Shown one piece after another: positions 32,782 to 40,822 of a stretch of DNA of 64,000 nt (its first letter is position 1; each line of letters begins with the position of its first letter). Position numbers and translations under genes: made by a program. The notes beneath the pieces were generated by a model. It made no database searches, was not told where the DNA came from, and saw only the letters and a program-made list of their open reading frames with translations. Source of the stretch: Halodurantibacterium flavum (GTDB lineage: Bacteria; Pseudomonadota; Alphaproteobacteria; Rhodobacterales; Rhodobacteraceae); assembly GCF_042681825.1 (NCBI RefSeq), contig NZ_JBHUGH010000010.1:186001-250000 (forward strand), given 5' to 3'.

Positions 32782-34602
32782 TCACTCCTCTTCGAAGGGG
32801 TCCCATTCGTCCTCGACCTCGGGCAGGGCCTCGGTCGCGGCCTGTTTTTCCAGTGCCTCGGGCGTGCGGATATCGCTGATCCGGGCGCCGGGAAAGACCT
32901 CGAGCACCGCCTGGACCAGCGGATGCTGACGGGCCTCTGCCTCCAGCGCCAGCCGGTCGGCGGCACGGGCTTCCGCGATGGTCTGCCCGCCGCCCTCGTT
33001 CACAAGGCTCACGCCCCAGCGCTGATGCGTCAACGACTGCAGCCGCTGCGCGAGCCGCGCCGCAAGGTCGGGCGGGGCCTCGGGCGTGGGCTGGAACTCG
33101 ATCCGGCCGGGCGCATAGCGCGCGAGCCTCAGATGCGTTTCCACCTCGACCAGCAGCTTCATGTCGCGGCTGTCGCGGATCAGGGCGACGATGTGGTCAA
33201 AGCTCGGATAGGCGGCAAGCCCGGCCTGGGCCGCGAGGGCCTGCGCGGTCGCGGCCCCATGCGCCGTGGGGCCGTGTGTGGTTGGACCATGCGCGGTTGG
33301 GCCGTGAGAGCCGGGCGCCTGCTGCATCGCGGGCCCCGGCTGGCCATTGCCCGGCGCGGCGGCCTGCCATCCGTTGCGCGCCCCGCTTCCGTTCGGGGCA
33401 GAGCGTCCACCTGCGGGCGGCGTGCCGCCGGGCGCCGGCGGGGGCATGGACTGAAGCTGCCGCACCAGTTCCTCGGGCGAGGGCAGGTCGGCCACATGGG
33501 TCAGCCGGATGATCGCCATTTCGGCCGCCATCATGGCGTTCGGGGCCTGCGCGACCTCTTCCAGCGCCTTTAGCAGCATCTGCCACATCCGCGTCAGAAC
33601 CCGCATCGGCAGCGCCTCGGACATGCGCAGGCCGCGCGCACGTTCGTCGGGCGGGACGGTCGGGTCTTCGGCGGCCTCGGGCGTGATCTTGATGACGCTG
33701 ATCCAGTGGGTGACCTCTGCCAGATCGCGCAGCACGGCCATCGGGTCGGCGCCATCCGCATACTGGGCGGAAAGCTCGGCCAGCGCGTCGGCCGCCGCGC
33801 CTTTCATCACCAGATCGAAGAGGTCGAGCACCCGCCCCCGGTCCGCAAGCCCGAGCATGGCCCGGACCTGTTCAGCGGTGGTTTCGCCGGCGCCATGGGC
33901 AATCGCCTGATCCATCAGGCTCATGGCGTCGCGGACCGACCCTTCGGCGGCGCGGGTGATGAGCGCCATGGCGTCGGGCGCGATCTGCGCCCCTTCCAGC
34001 CCCGCGACGCGCGCGAGATGCGTCATCATCACCTCGGGCTCGATCCGGCGCAGGTCAAAGCGCTGGCAGCGCGACAGGACCGTGACCGGGACCTTGCGGA
34101 TTTCCGTTGTCGCAAAGATGAACTTCACATGGGCCGGGGGTTCCTCCAATGTCTTGAGCAGCGCGTTGAACGCGCTGTTCGAGAGCATGTGAACCTCGTC
34201 GATGATGTAGATCTTGTAGCGCGCGCTGGCGGCCCGGTAATGCACCGACTCGATGATTTCGCGGATGTCGCCGACGCCGGTGCGCGAGGCGGCGTCCATC
34301 TCCATCACATCGACATGGCGCCCCTCGGCGATGGCGCGGCAATGTTCGCAGGTGCCGCAGGGTTCGGTCGTGGGCCCGCCCGTGCCGTCAGGCCCGACGC
34401 AGTTCAGCCCCTTGGCGATGATCCGCGCGGTCGTCGTCTTGCCGACCCCCCGCACCCCGGTCATCACGAAGGCATGGGCGATCCGGTCCGCTGCGAATGC
34501 GTTCTTGAGCGTGCGCACCATCGCCTCTTGCCCGATCAGGTCGGCAAAGGTTGCGGGGCGGTATTTGCGGGCAAGAACCTGATAGGCAGCGGTTTCGGAC
34601 AT
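32782..34602 (-). CDS. dnaX: DNA polymerase III subunits gamma/tau
   Basis: Clamp-loader ATPase that opens the beta clamp and couples the replisome. The 606-residue protein has Walker A GVRGVGKTT at 49-57, a zinc module (CxxC with CEHC near 86), DEVH near 138, the SRC sensor motif, and a tau-like C-terminal domain. The linker at about residues 433-450 holds a tandem HGPTx repeat. I did not see an A-AAA-AAG-type slippage site, so a shorter gamma form is not predicted. Start chosen at ATG 34602, well spaced from AAGGAAGGG; a GTG two codons upstream is possible. The SRP RNA gene lies 79 bases upstream. Confidence 0.96.
   Translation of the reverse strand: MSETAAYQVLARKYRPATFADLIGQEAMVRTLKNAFAADRIAHAFVMTGVRGVGKTTTARIIAKGLNCVGPDGTGGPTTEPCGTCEHCRAIAEGRHVDVMEMDAASRTGVGDIREIIESVHYRAASARYKIYIIDEVHMLSNSAFNALLKTLEEPPAHVKFIFATTEIRKVPVTVLSRCQRFDLRRIEPEVMMTHLARVAGLEGAQIAPDAMALITRAAEGSVRDAMSLMDQAIAHGAGETTAEQVRAMLGLADRGRVLDLFDLVMKGAAADALAELSAQYADGADPMAVLRDLAEVTHWISVIKITPEAAEDPTVPPDERARGLRMSEALPMRVLTRMWQMLLKALEEVAQAPNAMMAAEMAIIRLTHVADLPSPEELVRQLQSMPPPAPGGTPPAGGRSAPNGSGARNGWQAAAPGNGQPGPAMQQAPGSHGPTAHGPTTHGPTAHGAATAQALAAQAGLAAYPSFDHIVALIRDSRDMKLLVEVETHLRLARYAPGRIEFQPTPEAPPDLAARLAQRLQSLTHQRWGVSLVNEGGGQTIAEARAADRLALEAEARQHPLVQAVLEVFPGARISDIRTPEALEKQAATEALPEVEDEWDPFEEE
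33252..33306 (-). repeat. Tandem 15-base repeat in dnaX linker
   Basis: Encodes three and a half copies of a five-residue unit (HGPTA, HGPTT, HGPTA, HGAA) in the linker between the AAA+ core and the C-terminal domain of DnaX. Repeats of this type expand and contract by slippage. Confidence 0.85.
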
Positions 34603-34680
34603 TGGCACCCTTCCTTGGTCGCGCCAAGCTAATGCCGGGGGCGGGGAAATGCCAGTGGCTTCGGGACGTCGGGGAGGGGT

Positions 34681-34774
34681 GAGAGGCTGGACAACGACCC
34701 AAGCGGGGCTCGTTACGGCTGCTTCCTTCCGGACCTGACCGGGTTGGCGAGGCGCCTGCCCGCGCCAACCTCTC
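34681..34774 (-). ncRNA. ffs: Signal recognition particle RNA (4.5S type)
   Basis: On the minus strand the conserved Ffh-binding domain reads GGTCAGGTCCGGAAGGAAGC followed by AGCC, with the GGAA tetraloop region and symmetric and asymmetric internal loops characteristic of bacterial small SRP RNA. The ends pair (GAGAGGTTGG with CCAGCCTCTC), defining a 94-nt transcript. It targets nascent membrane proteins together with Ffh. Position directly upstream of dnaX is standard in alphaproteobacteria. Confidence 0.95.
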
Positions 34775-34781
34775 GATGGGT

Positions 34782-34810
34782 CATATAGCCGCCATGTGAC
34801 AGCTCTGCAA
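34782..34810 (-). promoter_or_regulatory. Promoter of SRP RNA
   Basis: On the minus strand TTGCAG (34805-34810), a 17-base spacer and TATATG (34782-34787). Transcription would begin near 34775, exactly where the RNA's closing stem starts. Confidence 0.75.
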
Positions 34811-34821
34811 GAGAGAGCCGG

Positions 34822-35589
34822 TCAGGCGGTGCTGCGATCGGCCCAGCCGGCGAAAATGCGTTCCAGGATAACGACCGCGTAGTAGAGAAGGATGCCCAGA
34901 AAGGCGAGCGCGATGAGCACCGCGAACATCAGCGGGTAATCGGCGCTGATCTTGCCGCTGTTGAACAGATGCCCCAGCCCGCGCCCATGCGGTTCCACGA
35001 TCTCCATCAGGTTGGTGCCGATGAAGGCGAGCGTGGCGGCCACCTTGGTCGCCCCGAAGAATTCGGGCAGCGTTTTCGGCAGCGCGATCTTGCGGAAGAT
35101 CGTGAAGCGCGACGCCCCGAGCGAGCGGAGGATGTCGCGATATTCGGGCTCCAGCGTCGAAAGGCCGATGGCGACCGAGACCGAGATCGGGAAGAACGAG
35201 ATCAGGAAGGCGATCAGGATCGTGTTGAAATCGTGCTGACCGACGAACATCAGCGCGATCACCGGCACGACCGTCGCTTTTGGCACCGCATTGAACCCCA
35301 CCAGAAGCGGATAGAGCGCGTCGCGCATCGTGCGCGAGAACCCCATGATCATGCCGAACGCCGTGCCGACGACGACAGCGAGACAAAGCCCCACCACGGT
35401 GCGCCACAGCGTCTGCCAGCCATATTCGAGGAACAGATGCCGGAATCGCCAGAAGGCCGGCCAGATATCCGAGGGGGCGGCCATCTTGTAACGTGGCCAG
35501 GCCATGAACCAGACCAGCCATTCCCATGCGATCAGGAAGATCACGATCGCGGCCAGCGGCACGACGATCTTGCGCCAGCGGTCGGTCAT
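34822..35589 (-). CDS. ABC transporter permease (SsuC/ThiX type)
   Basis: A 255-residue inner-membrane permease with about six helices and the ATPase-contacting EAA loop (LRSLGASRFTIFRKIALP near residue 160). This subgroup handles nitrate, sulfonates, taurine or pyrimidine precursors; the substrate cannot be read from the permease. Its ATG overlaps the stop of the ATPase gene by four bases, so SBP-ATPase-permease form one operon on the minus strand. Confidence 0.92.
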   Translation of the reverse strand: MTDRWRKIVVPLAAIVIFLIAWEWLVWFMAWPRYKMAAPSDIWPAFWRFRHLFLEYGWQTLWRTVVGLCLAVVVGTAFGMIMGFSRTMRDALYPLLVGFNAVPKATVVPVIALMFVGQHDFNTILIAFLISFFPISVSVAIGLSTLEPEYRDILRSLGASRFTIFRKIALPKTLPEFFGATKVAATLAFIGTNLMEIVEPHGRGLGHLFNSGKISADYPLMFAVLIALAFLGILLYYAVVILERIFAGWADRSTA

Positions 35590-36389
35590 TGCGCGGCCTC
35601 CCGCTGGCGGACCGGGGCGCGGCCCTGAGCAATCTCGATCTGGTCGCGCAGTTCCGCAAGCCATTCCACGGATTGCGGCGAATAGAGCATGTCGAGCGGG
35701 CGCGTACCGGCGAGCGGGATATCGAGCCGGAACTGCGTGCGGGCCGGGCGCCCCGACAGAACCAGCACCTGATCGGCAAGGTAGACGCTTTCCCGCAGGT
35801 CATGGGTGATGAGAAGCGCTGTGAAGGGCTCTTCCGCGCGCAGCTTGTGCATCAGTTGCCACAGATCTTCCCGCGTGAAGGCGTCGAGCGCGCCGAAGGG
35901 TTCATCCATGATCAGGATTTCCGGGCGGTGCACGATTGCCCGGCAGAGCGAGGCCCGCTGCCGCATCCCGCCCGAAAGCTCCGACGGGCGCTTGTCCTCG
36001 AACCCCTCAAGGCCGACCAGCGCCAGAAGCTCGCGCGCGCGGGTCTCTTTCTGCGCCCGTGGCATCCGGGGCGCCACGATCTCCAGCGGCAGGATGACGT
36101 TCTGCAGGATCGTCCGCCATTCCAGCAGGACCGGGTTCTGAAAGGCCATGCCGACCGTCGCGCGGGGGGAGCGGACAAGCTCTCCGTGCAGCCAGACCTC
36201 GCCGCTGTCGGGGCGCAGAAGCCCCGCGATGAGCCTGGTGAGGGTAGACTTGCCACAGCCCGAGGGGCCGACAACCGCGCAGAACGTGCCCTCGGGGATC
36301 GACACATCCAGCTTGTCCAGCACCGGCAAAGGCCCGCTTGCCGTTTGGTAGGCGTGTGAGACGCCCTTGATTTCAATGAGGTTTGTCAT
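35586..36389 (-). CDS. ABC transporter ATP-binding protein (SsuB/TauB type)
   Basis: A 267-residue ATPase with Walker A GPSGCGKST near residue 39, signature LSGGMRQR near 139, and Walker B ILIMDEPFGALD near 160, the form found in nitrate/sulfonate/taurine importers. Start taken at ATG 36389 (MTNLIEIKGV). An in-frame ATG at 36440 overlaps the upstream stop codon (ATGA) and would add 17 residues; translational coupling makes that start possible too. Confidence 0.92.
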   Translation of the reverse strand: MTNLIEIKGVSHAYQTASGPLPVLDKLDVSIPEGTFCAVVGPSGCGKSTLTRLIAGLLRPDSGEVWLHGELVRSPRATVGMAFQNPVLLEWRTILQNVILPLEIVAPRMPRAQKETRARELLALVGLEGFEDKRPSELSGGMRQRASLCRAIVHRPEILIMDEPFGALDAFTREDLWQLMHKLRAEEPFTALLITHDLRESVYLADQVLVLSGRPARTQFRLDIPLAGTRPLDMLYSPQSVEWLAELRDQIEIAQGRAPVRQREAAQ

Positions 36390-36436
36390 CGGTCCGTCCG
36401 TCGCGCCCCCCGCCTGGGCAAGGGGCGCGGCTGTGA

Positions 36437-37447
36437 TCATTCGAAGCTCAGGCTGCCATCGTCGGGCAGATAGGCATCGGTGAAGTAGAGGCTTGCGTCA
36501 GGTTCGTTCTGGAATTCGTAGGTTTCGCGGATCTGCTCGATCGCGTTGGCGAAACGGGCCTCGTCAATCCCGCCCAGGCCGTTTTCCATGACCCAGTCCG
36601 TAAGGATGTTCTGGTCGAGCGCGAGTTGAAGCCGTTCGAGCTCCAGCTCCGGGTCGGCGGCCGGGTTGCGCGCGATCAGCATCTGGACGCCCGATGCCGG
36701 GTCCGCCGCGACATCGTGCAGGCCATGCGCGACGGCGCGCAGAAAGCCCGTCACGGCCTCGGGGTTGGCCTCGGCAAAGTCGGTGTTCACGATGATGGCG
36801 TTGCCATAGAGATCGAGCCCGTGATCGGCCATCAGGATGACCGAGATATCCTCGGCCGGGACGCCAAGGCGTTTGAGGTTCAGCGAAGAGGTGAAGGAAA
36901 AGCCCGTCACCGCATCCACCTGATTTTCCGCCAGCATCGGCTCACGCGTCGGAAAGCCCACGGGCTCGACCCGGATCGTGTCCATGTCGATGCCGTTTTC
37001 GCGAGCAAAGACGGGAAACTGCGCCCATGCCCCGTCGGGTGGCGGTGCGCCAAGAACCTTGCCCTCCAGATCGGCGGGGGTTTCCACGCCGCGGCTGATG
37101 CGTCCAACCACCGCGAAGGCGGGCTTGTTATACATCATCATGACGGCGGTCACCGGGGCGCCCGGGTTCTGGTCGAGGAACTTGATCAGGCTGGCCATAT
37201 CTGCAAAGCCGACCGGAAAGGCCCCCGTGGCGACCTTTGGAATGGCGTCAAGGCTGCCCTGGCCCGGGGTCACCTCGACCTCCAGCCCCTCGGCCGCGAA
37301 ATGGCCGTTGTCCACGGCGGCGAAGTAGGGGGCGGACGGACCTTCGAACTGCCAGTCGAGGGCGAAGGGCATGGCGACAGACTGCGACAGGGCAGGGCCT
37401 GAGATGCAGGCAACAGCCATCGCAGCACCGAGGGTGCGGTAGAACAC
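36437..37447 (-). CDS. ABC transporter substrate-binding protein (NMT1/SsuA family)
   Basis: A 336-residue periplasmic protein. The GTG start at 37447 sits seven bases after a strong AAGGAGG. The signal peptide (residues 1-22, ending ALSQS) precedes a type-2 binding fold with the family opening FALDWQFEGPSAPYFAA and GHFAAEGLEV. The LDW and GxF...GL pattern resembles binding proteins for pyrimidine precursors of thiamine as well as for taurine or sulfonates; no TPP riboswitch was seen upstream. Substrate unknown. First gene of a three-gene importer operon. Confidence 0.88.
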   Translation of the reverse strand: MFYRTLGAAMAVACISGPALSQSVAMPFALDWQFEGPSAPYFAAVDNGHFAAEGLEVEVTPGQGSLDAIPKVATGAFPVGFADMASLIKFLDQNPGAPVTAVMMMYNKPAFAVVGRISRGVETPADLEGKVLGAPPPDGAWAQFPVFARENGIDMDTIRVEPVGFPTREPMLAENQVDAVTGFSFTSSLNLKRLGVPAEDISVILMADHGLDLYGNAIIVNTDFAEANPEAVTGFLRAVAHGLHDVAADPASGVQMLIARNPAADPELELERLQLALDQNILTDWVMENGLGGIDEARFANAIEQIRETYEFQNEPDASLYFTDAYLPDDGSLSFE

Positions 37448-37676
37448 GGGAAAACCTCCTTGGCAGCGTATCGGATGCGTTTCGATCCGACGAAATTGCG
37501 CGAGTGCGGCGGCGGCGGATATATGCCACCTGCCCATCCCGCGGTCATCCCTGCCCGATCACGCGACACATGCCCTTTTTATGGGCGATCTGCTGACTCG
37601 TTGGGCTGTTTCGGTTTTTGCGGCTTGCGGGATGCCCCCTTGGGATGCGAGTCACGGCAAAAATGGGGCAGGGCAG

Positions 37677-38639
37677 ATGAAGCTTGCAGAAACGGTGACA
37701 TTCGGAGGCTCTCAGCTTGATCGCAACGCGGCCCTGCGCAAGGACGCGGCCGCGCTCACTGCCGCGTTTCGCGACCCGGCGGCGCGGGTCCTGCCGCTCT
37801 GGCGGGGCAAGCCGCTTGTTTCCGGGGCGGGGCGGGACCGGCTCGGCTGGCTTTCACCGGGGCATGAGATTTTTCAGGACAGCGGCGCGCCGATCTACCT
37901 GGGCGAGGACGGCGGCCCACGATTCGCCGTGGACCTTTCAGCCTGGGAACCGGCCGAGATCGACGCGGCCGCGACGGTGGCGTTTTTCGACCAGTCCGAA
38001 CAGCATCATCCCGCGCTGCCCCCGGATCATCTTTTCGCGGAACTCCGGAGGCTGATGGCGCGGCTCTCGCCCCGGGACGCGGAGCTTGCGGCGACATCCC
38101 GCGCGCTGCTGGAATGGCACAGGACACACGAGTTTTGCGCGCGGTGCGGCCATCCCTCCGACATCGTGATGGCGGGATGGCAGCGGACCTGCCCGGCCTG
38201 CGGTGCGCATCATTTCCCTCGCACCGACCCGGTGGTCATCATGCTGATCACGCAGGGAAACGCGGTGCTGCTGGGTCGGTCTCCGGGTTGGCCGGACAGG
38301 ATGTTCTCGCTTTTGGCCGGTTTCGTGGAACCCGGCGAAACGCTGGAGGCTGCGGTCCGGCGAGAAACCCGCGAAGAAGCGGGGGTGGAGGTTGCGGGCG
38401 TCGCGTATCTGGCCAGCCAGCCCTGGCCCTTTCCGGCCTCGCTGATGATCGGGTGTCACGGGCACGCCATTTCCCGCAGCCTCACCCCCGACCCCGCCGA
38501 GATCGAGGACCTGCGATGGCTGAGCCGTGAGGCCTTGCTTGATGCCTTTGCCGGCCGGCACCCGGATGTCGCTCCGCCGCGAGAGGGCTCGATCGCGAAT
38601 TTTCTGATGCGCAACTGGCTTGCCGACCGGCTCGACTAG
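37677..38639 (+). CDS. nudC: NAD(+) diphosphatase / NADH pyrophosphatase
   Basis: Nudix hydrolase that cleaves NAD(H) and, in studied bacteria, removes NAD caps from RNA. The 320-residue protein has an N-terminal NudC domain, a zinc ribbon (CARCGHP and CPACGAH, residues 155-180), the Nudix box GFVEPGETLEAAVRRE with REEAGVE (near 223-245), and the NudC-specific SQPWPFPAS motif near 254. Start at ATG 37677; the frame is open upstream but without similarity. Divergent from the ABC importer with 229 bases between starts. Confidence 0.94.
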   Translation: MKLAETVTFGGSQLDRNAALRKDAAALTAAFRDPAARVLPLWRGKPLVSGAGRDRLGWLSPGHEIFQDSGAPIYLGEDGGPRFAVDLSAWEPAEIDAAATVAFFDQSEQHHPALPPDHLFAELRRLMARLSPRDAELAATSRALLEWHRTHEFCARCGHPSDIVMAGWQRTCPACGAHHFPRTDPVVIMLITQGNAVLLGRSPGWPDRMFSLLAGFVEPGETLEAAVRRETREEAGVEVAGVAYLASQPWPFPASLMIGCHGHAISRSLTPDPAEIEDLRWLSREALLDAFAGRHPDVAPPREGSIANFLMRNWLADRLD

Positions 38640-38678
38640 GGGCAAACCTGTAGCGGTATAAGTGCGAGGGGCAGCGCG

Positions 38679-39143
38679 ATGAAATTCACGACGACCGAAG
38701 ACCTTGAGGCGCCGGTGGATGCGGTTTTCCGGGCCGTGGCAGATTTCAGCGTCTATCAGCGGATGGGCGAACGGAACGGTGTCCGGATCGAACGGACCGA
38801 CAGGTTGCCGCAGCCCGCAGCCGGCTCGTCCTGGGCCGCCGATTTCCGCTATCGGGGCAAGGAGCGCAGCGCTGTCGCCGAACTGGAAGCGTTTGATCCG
38901 CCGAACGGATTGACGATGCGCGTCCGGTCGGCCGGAATCGGCGGCGTCATTCAGGCGGATCTGACCGAACTTGCCGCCAGCCGGACCCGCATCCGCATCG
39001 ACATGGAGCTTGAGCCCCAGAGCATCACCGCGAAGCTGCTGGTGCAGTCGCTGCGGCTTGCCCGCGGTCGCGCCGAGGAGCGCTATCGCACCCGCATCCA
39101 CCGCTTCCTGCGCGAGGTGGAGGCGCGGCTGCAACGGGCGTGA
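38679..39143 (+). CDS. SRPBCC-family protein
   Basis: A 154-residue protein with the START/Bet v1-like SRPBCC layout: an N-terminal strand (FTTTEDLEAPVDAVFRAVADF), a curved beta sheet and a long C-terminal helix (RAEERYRTRIHRFLREVEARLQRA, described here in two parts across residues 130-153). These bind hydrophobic ligands. Ligand unknown. It begins 39 bases after nudC and ends 18 bases before the convergent prephenate dehydratase stop. Confidence 0.85.
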   Translation: MKFTTTEDLEAPVDAVFRAVADFSVYQRMGERNGVRIERTDRLPQPAAGSSWAADFRYRGKERSAVAELEAFDPPNGLTMRVRSAGIGGVIQADLTELAASRTRIRIDMELEPQSITAKLLVQSLRLARGRAEERYRTRIHRFLREVEARLQRA

Positions 39144-39161
39144 CGCCCGACCCGAAGACGC

Positions 39162-39995
39162 TCAGTGGCGTCGCGGATCGGCCGGGTAGACGCCCAGGAT
39201 GTGCAGGCTGGAGGTGAAGTAGCGCAGCTCTTCCAGCGCGAGCTGCAGGTTGCGGTCGTCCGGGTGCCCCTCGACCTCGGCGAAAAAGCGCGTCGCGGTG
39301 AACGACCCGCCGACCATGTAGCTTTCGAGCTTGGTCATGTTGACGCCATTGGTCGCGAACCCGCCGAGCGCCTTGTAAAGGGCTGCCGGAATGTTGCGGA
39401 CTTGAAAGACGAACGAGGTCATCATCCCGCCCGCGCCCCGGCGCGTCAGGTCGGCCTCGGGCGCCATGACAAGAAAGCGGGTCGTGTTGTTCGACTGGTC
39501 CTCGATGTGGCGGGCAAGAACCTCCAGCCCATAGATTTCTCCGGCGAGTTCCGAGGCGAGTGCCGCAAGCGGACGCTCGCCACGTTCGGCCACCGTGCGG
39601 GCGGACCCGGCTGTGTCGGCCCCGGTCACCGGCTGGATGCCGTGGCTGCGCAGAAATTCCCGGCACTGGCCTAGAAGGACAGTATGGCTCATGGCCTGGC
39701 GGATGTCCGACAGCGGCACGCCCGGAACGGCGAGCAGGTTGATATGGACGCGGACAAACGCCTCATCGACGATATGGAGCCCGGACGACGGCAGCAGTTG
39801 ATGGATATCCGCAACCCGCCCGTAGGTGGAGTTCTCGACCGGCAGCATCCCGAGCGCCGCGGCCCCGGTATGGACCGCCTCGATCACGTCTTCAAAGGTG
39901 CGGCAGGGCAGGACATCATGATCGGGCCGCGCGGCGCGGCAGGCCTCGTGGGAATAGGCGCCGGGCTCTCCCTGAAAGGCGATAATCGGGGTCAT
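39162..39995 (-). CDS. pheA: Prephenate dehydratase
   Basis: Converts prephenate to phenylpyruvate in phenylalanine synthesis. The 277-residue monofunctional enzyme has the periplasmic-binding-like catalytic domain (starts MTPIIAFQGEPGAYS) with the essential TRF motif in NTTRFLVM near residue 165, and a C-terminal ACT domain (GALYKALGGF region, near 200) that binds phenylalanine. The classic ESRP motif of the ACT domain is ESYM here (KLESYM). No chorismate mutase domain is fused. A short SD precedes ATG 39995. Confidence 0.94.
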   Translation of the reverse strand: MTPIIAFQGEPGAYSHEACRAARPDHDVLPCRTFEDVIEAVHTGAAALGMLPVENSTYGRVADIHQLLPSSGLHIVDEAFVRVHINLLAVPGVPLSDIRQAMSHTVLLGQCREFLRSHGIQPVTGADTAGSARTVAERGERPLAALASELAGEIYGLEVLARHIEDQSNNTTRFLVMAPEADLTRRGAGGMMTSFVFQVRNIPAALYKALGGFATNGVNMTKLESYMVGGSFTATRFFAEVEGHPDDRNLQLALEELRYFTSSLHILGVYPADPRRH

Positions 39996-40053
39996 GGGGT
40001 CTTCCTTCGTGCCGTCCCCGCCACTTCGGGCGTTTGGTCGCGGTAACTACACC

Positions 40054-40083
40054 TTGAAAAGCCGCAGGGGAAGCGGATAGATA
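40054..40083 (+). promoter_or_regulatory. Possible promoter of the cytochrome c gene
   Basis: TTGAAA (40054-40059) and TAGATA (40078-40083) with an 18-base spacer, 33 bases upstream of the start codon. Confidence 0.4.
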
Positions 40084-40115
40084 CACGCAACTCCGGCCAA
40101 GCCATGGGACGAATA

Positions 40116-40634
40116 ATGTTCGACACGATGACCCTTACCAAGACCGTAGGCGCGTTCTGTGGCGCGCTGCTCATTTTCCTTCTGGGCAAGTGGGTGGCCG
40201 AGGAAATCTATCATACGGATGGCCCGCACAGCTCGCTTGAACAGGCCTATGTGATCGACACCGGCGCGGATGCCGATGCGGGCGCTGCCGAGGTGGAAGA
40301 GGTTGATTTCAACCTGCTGCTGGCCGAGGCGAACCCCGCCCAGGGTGAGCGTCTGTGGCGTCAATGTGCTGCCTGCCATTCGCTGGAGGACGGGCGCAAC
40401 GGCACCGGGCCGCATCTTTACGGCGTCGTGGGTCGTGGCAAGGGCGACGTAGAAGGTTACAACTTTTCCGATGTCTTCGCCGACAACCCGGATGTCTGGA
40501 CGCCGGAAAACCTGAACGCCTTCATCGCCGATCCGCGCGGCTACGCGCCGGGCACCCGGATGGCCTATGCCGGGATGCGCAGCGCAGAAGATCGCGCGGC
40601 GCTGATCGCCTTCCTCGATGCGCAGGACGAATGA
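40116..40634 (+). CDS. cycM: Membrane-anchored cytochrome c (c552/cy type)
   Basis: A 172-residue cytochrome with an uncleaved N-terminal membrane anchor (residues 8-28), a flexible acidic linker rich in Ala, Asp and Glu, and a class I c-type domain with heme motif CAACH (C84, C87, H88) and axial Met in GTRMAYAG. The start MFDTMTLTK matches known c552 proteins of Paracoccus; an ATG four codons upstream is less likely. Such cytochromes carry electrons from the bc1 complex to cytochrome oxidases. Single gene with its own terminator. Confidence 0.9.
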   Translation: MFDTMTLTKTVGAFCGALLIFLLGKWVAEEIYHTDGPHSSLEQAYVIDTGADADAGAAEVEEVDFNLLLAEANPAQGERLWRQCAACHSLEDGRNGTGPHLYGVVGRGKGDVEGYNFSDVFADNPDVWTPENLNAFIADPRGYAPGTRMAYAGMRSAEDRAALIAFLDAQDE

Positions 40635-40660
40635 CATCCGGCTGTGCGACCTGCCTGCGC

Positions 40661-40688
40661 AAACCGCCCTTCGGGGCGGTTTTTCTTT
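40661..40688 (+). terminator. Rho-independent terminator after the cytochrome c gene
   Basis: AAACCGCCC / GGGCGGTTT is a perfect 9-bp stem closed by a TTCG tetraloop and followed by TTTCTTTG. Confidence 0.92.
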
Positions 40689-40822
40689 GCTTGCGGGGTT
40701 TTATGACATCCGGATCACGGAATATCGACTTGAACCCTTGATTGCCCTGCCTTTAGCCTGATCTCTGACCTGAAGGTCCCGCGCTAGGCATCCGCCCGCG
40801 CCAAGCAACCGGAGGAACGCCC

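Noticed and set aside
37448..37676. A thiamine (TPP) riboswitch before the NMT1-type binding-protein gene
   Set aside because: The NMT1-like binding protein made this worth checking, but no CUGAGA-type conserved element was visible on the minus strand.
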